Shown: positions 6,548-14,335 of the stretch, piece after piece | Numbering within the stretch: position 1 is the stretch's first letter | Layout: each line of letters opens with the position of its first letter | Assembly (NCBI GenBank): GCA_030830725.1 | Contig: JAURMN010000127.1 | Coordinates: 1 to 19,193, forward strand | From: Balneolales bacterium | GTDB lineage: Bacteria > Bacteroidota > Rhodothermia > Balneolales > Balneolaceae | DNA: 19,193 nucleotides | Direction: 5' to 3' | Position numbers and translations under genes: made by a program | Notes under the pieces: model-generated | What the model saw: only the letters and a program-made list of their open reading frames with translations | What the model was told of the DNA's origin: nothing | The model's database searches: none

Positions 6548-8344
6548 ATGCAACCTTTTATTCATCACCCTTCCGTTCTTTCGACTCTCCTGCTTAAAGG
6601 TATTGAGGCCTATCCCGATAAAAGCCCTTTTATTCACGGAAAACGAGAGGGATTGTGGTATTCGCTAAACAAAGATGAATTTCTGGATCAGGTGGAAAAA
6701 TTTGCGCTCGGTTTATATGAATTGGGCGTTCGAAAAGGAGAACGGATTTCAATTCACTCCGAAAATTCAATAGAATGGTTGATTTGTGACCTGGCTACGC
6801 TTTTTACCGGTGTGGTGAGTGTGCCAATATATCCTACCCAATCGCCGGATCAGATTGAATACATTTTACGGGATTCGGAATCGAAAGTGCATATTGTAGC
6901 AAATGATCAGTTGTTTGCACAGACAAAACCGGTCATGAAATCCATTGAAAGTGTGATTGCAGTTGTGACCATGTATGGAACTGTGCATGGCAAGTTGCGT
7001 CACATGGAAGACATTATTGAGTTGGGACGTAAACGAAGAAAACAAGAACCAGACCTGTTTACTAAACTCGTAAGGGAAGTGGAACCTGATGATTTAGCGA
7101 CTTTGATATATACATCTGGAACTACAGGTGAGCCTAAAGGCGTGATGTTGACACAAAATAATGTGGCTTCCAATGTACAAGAATCGCTTCGAAGACTTCC
7201 CTTTACATTGGATGAAGTATTTGGTCAGCCGGTACTTTCCTATCTGCCATTATCGCATATTTTCGAGCGTATGATAAGTTATATGTACATCAGTATGCAG
7301 GCGCGGATCCATTACATACAAAATATCGAAGAGATTCGAGATGATTTTCAGTATGTAAAACCCTTCTTTTTTGGAACGGTTCCCAGATTGTTAGAGAAAA
7401 TTCTGACCGGAGTGAAGGTGAAGGGGCAGGAAATAAAAGGGATAAAAAAACAGCTCTACTATTGGGCATTACATCTTACGGAATCCTATGATCCGGAGCG
7501 ACCACCAAAGGGATGGAATGCGATCCGTTTCAAGCTGGCAGATACCCTAATTTACTCTAAAATACGTCCGATATTTGGAGGAAATTTGATGGGGGTCGTG
7601 ACGGGTGGCGCGGCTCTCAATCCGGAAATCTTTCGATTTATGAATGCAATCGGCATTTTTTGCGCTCAGGGATATGGGCTTACTGAAACCTCTCCCGTTA
7701 TTACCGTACAGGATCCAGCGCATATGCGCGTGGGGTCATCCGGAGTTCCTTTGGATGGTGTTGAAGTCAAAATAGCCGGTGACGGTGAAATATGCGCCCG
7801 AGGGTCTAATGTGATGAAAGGGTATTACAATAAACCCGAACAAACCCAGGAAGTCTTAACAGATGACGGCTGGTTTATGACAGGGGATATTGGTCATTTG
7901 GATGAAGATGGATTTTTATTCATTACAGATCGTAAAAAAGCGTTGTTTAAGCTATCTACCGGGAAATATGTTGCACCTCAACATGTAGAGAATCAACTTG
8001 TGAGCAGTGGATTTATCGATCAAATTGTGGTGACGGGTAGTGATCGCAAATTTTGTGCCGCACTGATTGTTCCGGCATACGAGAATGTTAAAAAGAGATT
8101 ACATCGGGATGGCTATCATCCTAAACTCCCATTCTCGAAAGATCCACGCGTATTGGAACTTATACAGCGCGAAGTTGAAAAGGGGAATAAGGGACTTTCA
8201 CATTGGGAACAAGTGAAAAAATTTGTTTTACTCGAGCAGCCGTTGACCATTGAATCCGGAGAGTTGACCCCAACTTTAAAGGTTCGTCGCTCTGTGGTTC
8301 AGAAAGCCCATGAAGAATCGTTGGCGGCGCTTTATGAGGAATGA
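6548..8344 (+). CDS. Long-chain fatty-acid--CoA ligase (AMP-forming)
   Basis: Activates fatty acids to acyl-CoA through an acyl-adenylate, feeding beta-oxidation or lipid synthesis; probably membrane-associated in the cytoplasm. At 598 residues it has the length and insert pattern of the FAA1/COG1022-type enzymes. Adenylating-family motifs appear in order: the P-loop-like core TLIYTSGTTGEPKGVMLT (185-202), YLPLSHIFER (232-241), GYGLTETSPV (375-384), GWFMTGDIGHLDEDGFLFITD with the ribose-binding D447 (441-461), R462 in DRKK, and the C-terminal LTPTLKVRR whose K578 is the expected catalytic lysine. All key residues are present. It is transcribed alone, divergent from the hotdog thioesterase, across a 165-base gap that holds the only promoter-like element I see here. 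No Shine-Dalgarno precedes the ATG. Chain-length preference cannot be read from the sequence. Confidence 0.93.
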   Translation: MQPFIHHPSVLSTLLLKGIEAYPDKSPFIHGKREGLWYSLNKDEFLDQVEKFALGLYELGVRKGERISIHSENSIEWLICDLATLFTGVVSVPIYPTQSPDQIEYILRDSESKVHIVANDQLFAQTKPVMKSIESVIAVVTMYGTVHGKLRHMEDIIELGRKRRKQEPDLFTKLVREVEPDDLATLIYTSGTTGEPKGVMLTQNNVASNVQESLRRLPFTLDEVFGQPVLSYLPLSHIFERMISYMYISMQARIHYIQNIEEIRDDFQYVKPFFFGTVPRLLEKILTGVKVKGQEIKGIKKQLYYWALHLTESYDPERPPKGWNAIRFKLADTLIYSKIRPIFGGNLMGVVTGGAALNPEIFRFMNAIGIFCAQGYGLTETSPVITVQDPAHMRVGSSGVPLDGVEVKIAGDGEICARGSNVMKGYYNKPEQTQEVLTDDGWFMTGDIGHLDEDGFLFITDRKKALFKLSTGKYVAPQHVENQLVSSGFIDQIVVTGSDRKFCAALIVPAYENVKKRLHRDGYHPKLPFSKDPRVLELIQREVEKGNKGLSHWEQVKKFVLLEQPLTIESGELTPTLKVRRSVVQKAHEESLAALYEE

Positions 8345-8416
8345 TCCTCTCATCAAGAGCTATGCGTGGAATGTGCTCCAGGAGGAGGTCCAGCTCTCCT
8401 TTTGGCTGTGAAGTAG

Positions 8417-9262
8417 TTAGTCAGACAGTTGTCTGTCTATCATTTCTACAATTCTGGCGGTTCTAAGGGCATCAAATACCGAAAAAGAGACGGGTTTTCG
8501 GTGCTGAACGGATTTTAAAAACCGGCCGACAGATAGTTCAGCAGTTCCCGTAGCATCAAAACTCTGTTTTCGGATGGTGAGATGAGACCCCTCATTAAAG
8601 CCAATCGTTCTCACTTCTTGCGCTGTAACGTCACACTCCATTTGTAGATTTGTATCCCCTGCTGAACGCACATGTGCCGCTGTGGAACTGACCAGGGATA
8701 CCGAAATAAAGGCAGTTCCACCGTTTTCAAAGTGAAGAAGAATGGTGACCCCGGTGAGATGGCCCTGTACACGGGCCGCCTGAGCCGTCACGCGTTGAAC
8801 GCTACTGTCCATCCATTTAGAGATGAGGGCTACTTCATCAATCCAGTGGAAACGTAATTGTTCTGTATTCTCCGTATAGGTTGCGGAGATTAAATTTTTA
8901 GTGGCACTGAACCATTCGGGACGCTGAACCTGTTGGCGCATCCAGTGAGTACTGGCAGCGAGAGTAGGCCAATGAGAAAATTGCACCGGGACCCCAGATT
9001 CTTGACTGGCAGCATAGATTTTTCGCAACCCATCTGTTTCGCAGGATAAACGACCTACCAAGTAGGTAGGATATCCGAGTTTCACAGTTTTCAGCACTCG
9101 CTCTAAACGATCTTCACTGTCATCAAGTAGTAAACAGGCATCCGCGTCATCCACGTACTGTAGTCGGGAGGTAATGAGAACCTCTTCGACTGTACGATAC
9201 GCTCTTAAGTATGATTCCCAGGCTTCAGCTCTTTCGGTCTGGCCTACAATGGCGATTTTCAT
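8417..9262 (-). CDS. Gfo/Idh/MocA-like protein with degenerate cofactor motifs
   Basis: The fold assignment rests on weak but ordered similarities. There is an N-terminal Rossmann-like strand (MKIAIVGQTERAE), an HWIDEVALISKWM segment (139-151) recalling the HDIDL..WL helix of the family, a strand with FENGGTAFISVS (178-189), and DALRTARIVEMIDRQ (264-278), typical of the C-terminal helix. Departures are marked. The glycine-rich NAD(P) loop GxGxxG is replaced by GQTERA. The EKP motif that supplies the catalytic lysine appears as VGRLSCE (69-75), lacking that lysine. At 281 residues it is shorter than the usual 330-390. It may be a non-catalytic relative or an enzyme with altered cofactor use. 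It stands alone on the - strand, divergent from the photolyase pair and separated from it by about 130 bases; functional linkage is unproven. Confidence 0.65.
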   Translation of the reverse strand: MKIAIVGQTERAEAWESYLRAYRTVEEVLITSRLQYVDDADACLLLDDSEDRLERVLKTVKLGYPTYLVGRLSCETDGLRKIYAASQESGVPVQFSHWPTLAASTHWMRQQVQRPEWFSATKNLISATYTENTEQLRFHWIDEVALISKWMDSSVQRVTAQAARVQGHLTGVTILLHFENGGTAFISVSLVSSTAAHVRSAGDTNLQMECDVTAQEVRTIGFNEGSHLTIRKQSFDATGTAELSVGRFLKSVQHRKPVSFSVFDALRTARIVEMIDRQLSD

Positions 9263-9391
9263 AACGTCCGTTTACCCTTGCTTGTAAGAAATCCGATTCT
9301 GACAACTTATATCACTGAATATACTAAGGCTAATTCAAGAATAAAGTTAAATCTGCGGAACCCATTTTCTGCAGGTTCTGTTATTTGCACC

Positions 9392-10996
9392 ATGAGACCC
9401 TTTTACCACCACATCGATCAGCGAATTACACGAAAGACAAGACAAGTTTTCAAACGGGTGGTGTTCATCCTTCATGATCAATTGAATCGAACAGTTTGGC
9501 AGGATTGGCTCGACAAAAGTGGAGAGACGGTCTATCTGTTTATAGAATCCAAGGAAAAAGGGAAAGAGCTTCCTCATCATAAAAAGAAAGTGGTGTTTAT
9601 TTTGTCGGCCATGCGGCATTTTGCACTTGAACTGGAGCGTGACGGGTATCCGGTGCTTTACGACGCCACTACCCGTCATATTGATGATCGATTGAGGGAG
9701 TGGATCGATCATACTGATGCAGAGTATATCTGGATGACGCCGCAAGAGTGGGATACAGACAAGCGATTTCGAAAGCTTGAAGATGATTTTCCACATCGTA
9801 TTACCCGAGTGGCATCAGGATTCTATTTTGCCTGTGAAAAGGAGTGGGTCTCTCGAATTACTCCGGGTTTTCGAATGGAGTTTTTCTACAGGGAAATGCG
9901 AAAAAAAACCGGTTATTTAATGCACGACGGAAAACCGGAAGGTGGGGAGTGGAATTATGATGAAGAAAATCGGAAAACATTACCGAAAACGGAAATTCCG
10001 CCTGATCGTACTCGATTTAGGCCTGATCCCGTGACCAAAGAAGTTATGCACTTGGTCGAAACTTGGTTTCCGGAAGGATGGGGTGGTGTTGAGGGATTTG
10101 ATTTGGCGGTAACCCGACAGGAAGCACTTCAACTGGCCGACGAATTTTTCTCAGAACGACTGGTAAAATTTGGACCCTATGAGGATGCCATGGTGTATGG
10201 CAAGCCACTTCTGTACCACTCGGCACTTTCAATCTATTTGAATGCTGGACTGTTACTTCCCTGGGAATTATGTGAACGAGCGGAAAGCGCATACCAAGCG
10301 GGCAAAGCACCTTTGAACTCAGTAGAAGGGTTCATTCGGCAAATTTTGGGATGGAGGGAATATGTTCGGATCTATTATCGTGCCATGATGCCAGATGTTC
10401 GACAAGCCAATCATTTTGATTTTTCGCGAGCCCTTCCCGAGTCCTATTGGAATGGACGTTCTGAATTAACCTGTCTGGATGAATCGTTAAAGTCAGTACA
10501 TCAGCAGGCCTGGTCGCATCATATTCCTCGACTTATGGTTTTGAGTAATTTTGCTAATCTTACCCAGACGGACCCCTACGAACTTCATCTTTGGTTTTGG
10601 TTTGCCTATGCGGATGCTTATGAATGGGTGGAACTGCCTAATGTGTTGGGTATGAGTACGTTTGCGGATGGCGGGGTCTTGGCGTCCAAGCCTTACGTGT
10701 CAGGAGGGGCCTATATTCATAAAATGAGCAATTATTGCAGTCATTGCCGGTATGATATCAAACAGAAAACCGGTCCGGATGCCTGTCCATTTAATTATCT
10801 TTACTGGAATTTCGTAGATCAGCAAAGGGAAACCTTTTCTGCTTCCGGAAGAGTAAATTTTATGGTTCGATCCTTCGATAAGAAACCGGATTCCGAAAAA
10901 AAAGCCATTCGTGGCAGCGCACAGACGTTTATAGAAAATATGCCCCGTCATTCAGTTCGGGGGTATGGGGTACTCACCTCTGAGCTTAAAACCTGA
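9392..10996 (+). CDS. FeS-cluster photolyase/cryptochrome, (6-4)-photolyase type (FeS-BCP)
   Basis: Flavoprotein of the photolyase superfamily, expected to repair UV (6-4) photoproducts by light-driven electron transfer from FAD. It has an N-terminal antenna domain (begins VFKRVVFILHDQLN) and a C-terminal helical FAD domain. Numbering from this start, the four cluster cysteines are C361, C449, C452 and C465 (spacings 88, 3 and 13). As I recall them, these are the spacings of Agrobacterium PhrB (C350, C438, C441, C454). The adjacent HHIPR (376-380) sits where PhrB has its HHxxR active-site motif. Together these assign the FeS-BCP clade. The frame is open 38 codons further upstream to 9278, but that extension lacks family similarity, so I start at MRPFYHHIDQ. 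A class II photolyase follows after 51 nt on the same strand, presumably co-transcribed. No Shine-Dalgarno is visible. Confidence 0.93.
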   Translation: MRPFYHHIDQRITRKTRQVFKRVVFILHDQLNRTVWQDWLDKSGETVYLFIESKEKGKELPHHKKKVVFILSAMRHFALELERDGYPVLYDATTRHIDDRLREWIDHTDAEYIWMTPQEWDTDKRFRKLEDDFPHRITRVASGFYFACEKEWVSRITPGFRMEFFYREMRKKTGYLMHDGKPEGGEWNYDEENRKTLPKTEIPPDRTRFRPDPVTKEVMHLVETWFPEGWGGVEGFDLAVTRQEALQLADEFFSERLVKFGPYEDAMVYGKPLLYHSALSIYLNAGLLLPWELCERAESAYQAGKAPLNSVEGFIRQILGWREYVRIYYRAMMPDVRQANHFDFSRALPESYWNGRSELTCLDESLKSVHQQAWSHHIPRLMVLSNFANLTQTDPYELHLWFWFAYADAYEWVELPNVLGMSTFADGGVLASKPYVSGGAYIHKMSNYCSHCRYDIKQKTGPDACPFNYLYWNFVDQQRETFSASGRVNFMVRSFDKKPDSEKKAIRGSAQTFIENMPRHSVRGYGVLTSELKT

Positions 10997-11047
10997 CTTT
11001 TACAAAGCCTCGCTAGAACACGCATGATTGAATCTGATTAACTTGAT

Positions 11048-12568
11048 ATGCCAACTACCTTAAACACAGCCCGAAAATTTATTCGCACTCCACATCCTCC
11101 TCGACAGGAGGGTCGTTTCATTTTGTATTGGATGCAATCTGCTCATCGCTTCCATTACAATTATGCATTGGAGTATGCGGTTGCATGGGCTGTTAAGTTG
11201 GACTTACCTCTGGTGATTTATGAGGAATTGCACTGTGATTATCCATGGGCCTGTGATCGATTTCATACGTTTTACATGGAAATGATGGCAGAACATCTGG
11301 GAAATAGTCGTGAGTGGGCAGGAGGTCGCGTGCACTACTATCCACATGTGGAGCTGCGAAGTGGTAGCGGTGACGCCGGATTTTATGCGTGGGCGGATGA
11401 GGCGGCCTATGTGATATCCGATGAATACCCTGCTTTTTTTCTTCGACAGCGAAATGAACAGGTGGCAGATCGGCTTGGTGAAAAAGGTATTGGATACGTG
11501 ACCATTGATTCGAATGGCTTAATTCCATTGGGTCTGACGAAAAAAGATCCCTATACGGCATATGTATTCCGAAAGATTGTCCAAAAGAATTTTATTGCAG
11601 CCTATTTGGCCGCGCCACAAGAGAATCCGTTAGAGAAATTAACTCTGGCAGGAGCGGATTCCGGAAATAGGAATACGGATACACTTTCTGATATTGTGGA
11701 ACGCGTAATAGCGATTGCACCTCGAGCGGATGAACTCTTGGCGGATATTCCAAAAACGCTTAGTCAGTTGGCCATTCGGCATGACATCCCGGCTGTTTCA
11801 GAGTTTCCGGGAACCCGAAAAGCCGCGCTTGAACGATTAGACTCATTCATTAAACGAGATCTTCTTCACTATAATGAGTTACGCAATCATCCTGATGAGG
11901 CCAAAACCAGTCGATTGAGCCCATGGCTACATTTTGGGCAGATTTCAGAATATGAAGTGGTGAAAGCGGCGTTGGGGAAAATGCCTCCTGGTTGGGATTT
12001 GGATCGTATTAAATATGCCGATGGAAAATCAGAGGGATTTTTTAGAGGGGATGATCATGTGGAATCATTTTTGAATGAAGTAATCACGTGGAGAGGAGTG
12101 GGTTATCATTATTGTTTTCATCGCTCGGATTATGCGGACTTCTCGAGCTTACCGGATTGGGCAAAGCAAACTATTGACGAACACCGAGGGGATGTACGTC
12201 AGCATCTGTACACCTATGCGGAATTAGAACAAGCACGTACACACGACCCGATTTGGAATGCCGCTCAGAATCAGCTTAGACGAGAGGGGCTGATTCATAA
12301 TTATCTGCGCATGTTGTGGGGCAAAAAAGTTATTGAGTGGTCTCCTGATCCCGAAACAGCATTACACTGGCTAATTGAGCTCAATAATCAGTATGCTCTC
12401 GACGGACGGGATCCAAATTCCTATTCTGGGATATTTTGGTGCTTCGGACGATTTGACCGGGCTTGGCAGGAGCGAGAAATATTTGGAAAACTCCGCTACA
12501 TGAGCAGCGATAATACACGGAAAAAAGTGCGACTGGAGAGGTACTTACGTAACTACGCCACCGTTTGA
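11048..12568 (+). CDS. Class II deoxyribodipyrimidine photolyase (CPD photolyase)
   Basis: Expected to split cyclobutane pyrimidine dimers in DNA using blue light and reduced FAD. The N-terminal antenna domain begins GRFILYWMQSAHRFHYNYAL, typical of class II enzymes. Further class II landmarks are TSRLSPWLHFGQIS (287-300), HVESFLNEVITWRG (337-350), THDPIWNAAQNQL (398-410), HNYLRMLWGKKVIEWSPDPE (417-436), LDGRDPNSYSG (451-461) and FGKLRYMSSD (479-488). The 506-residue length is normal for the class. A moderately variable linker spans ~190-255. It lies 51 nt behind the FeS-type photolyase gene, and the two would cover both main UV photoproducts. Its 3' end faces the convergent phosphorylase gene 19 bases away with no clear terminator. 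Cryptochrome function is a remote alternative, but the conserved class II repair region favours repair. Confidence 0.92.
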   Translation: MPTTLNTARKFIRTPHPPRQEGRFILYWMQSAHRFHYNYALEYAVAWAVKLDLPLVIYEELHCDYPWACDRFHTFYMEMMAEHLGNSREWAGGRVHYYPHVELRSGSGDAGFYAWADEAAYVISDEYPAFFLRQRNEQVADRLGEKGIGYVTIDSNGLIPLGLTKKDPYTAYVFRKIVQKNFIAAYLAAPQENPLEKLTLAGADSGNRNTDTLSDIVERVIAIAPRADELLADIPKTLSQLAIRHDIPAVSEFPGTRKAALERLDSFIKRDLLHYNELRNHPDEAKTSRLSPWLHFGQISEYEVVKAALGKMPPGWDLDRIKYADGKSEGFFRGDDHVESFLNEVITWRGVGYHYCFHRSDYADFSSLPDWAKQTIDEHRGDVRQHLYTYAELEQARTHDPIWNAAQNQLRREGLIHNYLRMLWGKKVIEWSPDPETALHWLIELNNQYALDGRDPNSYSGIFWCFGRFDRAWQEREIFGKLRYMSSDNTRKKVRLERYLRNYATV

Positions 12569-12587
12569 GGGAGCGCAGATTCCGATT

Positions 12588-13367
12588 TCACTCAAAAATC
12601 ATTCGGAATAGAGCCTCTATGGACTCTCTGGAACGGCGTGATACCTCGGCAATATCTTCGTGAGCCAACTTTTCTTCATTAAGCCCGGCCGCTGCATTGG
12701 TAATCAGGGAGACTGCGATTGCGGGAAGTCCGATCCGAGCCGCTTCCGTTAACTCCGGAACCGTACTCATTCCCACTGCATCTGCTCCCATCGTCCGAAA
12801 AGCCCGTATTTCGGCAGGAGTTTCATAGGAGGGCCCTTTTACATAGATGTAGGTACCTCGAGTAAGCGGGATCTTTTTTTTGGAGGCTTGTTGCATCAGC
12901 TGATCAATTCGGGCCCGGGTTTCTGGCTCCGGGCTAGCGTAAGGCAGAGGGTGGACCACTCCAACCTGTTGCTGAAGTCGCAGAATGCTTTCGATCAGCA
13001 TGAGTGTACCCACATGAAAATCGGTACGAATTCCTCCGGCCGCATTGGTGATCCAGAGTTCCTTGGCCCCTAAGGCCTTGGCTAATTGCACTGGAATAAC
13101 GGTCTGTTCAACTGAATATCCTTCGTAGTGATGAAACCGTCCACTGAAAGCTAACAATCGTTTCGTTCCCATTTCTCCCATAATCAGAGTGCCACTATGC
13201 CCTAAAATCGTTGTTTTAGGCATTCCTGGGATATCTGTGTACGGAATGGATATGGTGTTCGAAAGGCCCTCGGTAAACCATTGATATCCAGACCCTAAGA
13301 TTAAGGCGGCGTCCGGAGCCTCTATGCCCTTGTCTACCAGGAAAGTCGTGGCCGCCAGAAGACTCAT
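12588..13367 (-). CDS. Purine nucleoside phosphorylase (trimeric type)
   Basis: Phosphorolysis of purine nucleosides to free base and (deoxy)ribose-1-phosphate, part of purine salvage in the cytoplasm. Family residues visible, with likely human PNP equivalents: GSG with S26 (S33), GHSG H57 (H64), GRFHHYEG with R77, H79 and Y81 (R84, H86, Y88), NAAGG (108-112), GPSYETPAE with E182 (E201), VGMST with M200 (M219), SLITN with N224 (N243) and AHED H236 (H257). The Glu/Asn pair suggests preference for 6-oxopurines (guanosine/inosine). The usual DHIN...G.NPL loop that supplies an aromatic residue to the neighbouring active site is replaced here by ESILRLQQQVGVVHPLPY (126-143), an oddity. It is last in the - strand train; its ATG overlaps the TGA of the upstream hydrolase as ATGA, implying coupled translation. 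Confidence 0.9.
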   Translation of the reverse strand: MSLLAATTFLVDKGIEAPDAALILGSGYQWFTEGLSNTISIPYTDIPGMPKTTILGHSGTLIMGEMGTKRLLAFSGRFHHYEGYSVEQTVIPVQLAKALGAKELWITNAAGGIRTDFHVGTLMLIESILRLQQQVGVVHPLPYASPEPETRARIDQLMQQASKKKIPLTRGTYIYVKGPSYETPAEIRAFRTMGADAVGMSTVPELTEAARIGLPAIAVSLITNAAAGLNEEKLAHEDIAEVSRRSRESIEALFRMIFE

Positions 13368-14335
13368 GATGGATCCTGTATTCTGTAATGAAGAGGGTCC
13401 TGGATTTCACTACGACCAACTGATTCATCCAATTGAAAAGCGTGACCCAGAGGAAGGATCTCATATCCAGTCTTCGGATCGTATCCGGTCAACCGCATGA
13501 GTGGCGAATCGACGTCATGATAGGCGAGTAGGATCAAGTCTTGTTCAAGAGCACGTTTTTTGAGGTTTTCTCTGGCCTCCATTCCTTTTTCCGCGTCAAA
13601 GTCATATTTAGCCGCATATTTTCGAAGTAACGCCCCTTTTGAGCCGATCACATCTCCTGCCATGATAAAGGTTTGTGCCTTTGGTGTCACCGAATTTAGA
13701 GAAGCAGTGCTGTCAGGGGATAAACCTTGGTGAGAAGACGGATCCGGTGAAACGAGAGTAAAACTCCAGGCCAGCGAAAACTCTGTGTGCCCTCCAATGA
13801 TCTCGGATCGAAAACCCGGAAAGGGACCCTCTCCGGGATCCAGAAGTTCCAGATTGGCCCGATTGGCTATGAAATGGAGGAATTCGGTTTTTTCATCATC
13901 ATAAAAAAGCGCTTTGGAAAGTGCTTTCTCAGTTTCCCGTCTGTTTGCCCAGATAGTCGCTTCCGGGAAGGTGAGCTCCCAAAAACCAGATTCTCGATGG
14001 GCCAATCCACCCATATGATCGTAATGCAAATGACTAAGAAGTACATCTGTGATCTCTAATTCAGTGAGGCCATGCCCCCTCAGATGCTCCCGAATAGCCT
14101 TTACACTACCATTCTTACTGAATTCCCCTAATCCGGCATCTAACAAGATTTTTCGCGCCGGTTGGCCCGCTGAAGCTGGAATTTGGATCAGAAACGGATG
14201 GATAGAGAGCTTTAAGGCTCCGCGTGCAGGTGGGTCGGTGGGCGCAATAGGGTTGAAGGTTCTATCCAGGCCAACTGAAAAAACACCTTCGCGAAGCGCA
14301 TGAACGGAGGGGTAGAGAGACCTTGTATCAGGCAT
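13364..14335 (-). CDS. Metallo-beta-lactamase-fold hydrolase
   Basis: MBL-superfamily enzyme with a complete dinuclear metal site: HLHYDH (H102, H104, D106, H107), GGHTEFS (H183), AGDV (D228) and AYHDVDSP (H273). The opening strands (ILLDAGLG at 63-70) are also typical. No N-terminal signal is apparent, so it is likely cytoplasmic. The substrate is unknown: this subgroup includes lactonases, phosphodiesterase-like and general esterase-type hydrolases. A polar stretch (~197-220) between core strands and a charged C-terminal tail after ~300 are extra to the core fold. It overlaps phoH by one base (TGATG) upstream and the phosphorylase gene by four bases downstream, placing it mid-operon. The neighbours give no clear substrate hint. 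Confidence 0.88.
   Translation of the reverse strand: MPDTRSLYPSVHALREGVFSVGLDRTFNPIAPTDPPARGALKLSIHPFLIQIPASAGQPARKILLDAGLGEFSKNGSVKAIREHLRGHGLTELEITDVLLSHLHYDHMGGLAHRESGFWELTFPEATIWANRRETEKALSKALFYDDEKTEFLHFIANRANLELLDPGEGPFPGFRSEIIGGHTEFSLAWSFTLVSPDPSSHQGLSPDSTASLNSVTPKAQTFIMAGDVIGSKGALLRKYAAKYDFDAEKGMEARENLKKRALEQDLILLAYHDVDSPLMRLTGYDPKTGYEILPLGHAFQLDESVGRSEIQDPLHYRIQDPS

Noticed and set aside
8354..8405. Possible terminator between the acyl-CoA ligase and the Gfo/Idh-like gene (AGAGCT 8356-8361 with AGCTCT 8392-8397, then CCTTTT)
   Set aside because: The arms are only six bases apart from a 30-base loop, inner alternatives are four to five pairs, and the T-run is four bases. This is not enough for a terminator call.
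9053..9067. Perfect ACCTAC-CAA-GTAGGT inverted repeat
   Set aside because: It lies inside the coding sequence of the Gfo/Idh-like gene with no evident role; a single six-base repeat is expected by chance in 19 kb.
9299..9325. CTGACA-15-TATACT resembling a sigma-70 promoter ahead of the photolyase gene
   Set aside because: The spacer is short, and the presumed phylum uses a different primary promoter (TTG/TAnnTTTG). The match is probably chance in AT-rich sequence.
9347..9796. 149-codon open frame on the - strand opposite the FeS photolyase
   Set aside because: It overlaps the conserved antenna domain of the photolyase and shows no recognisable domain.
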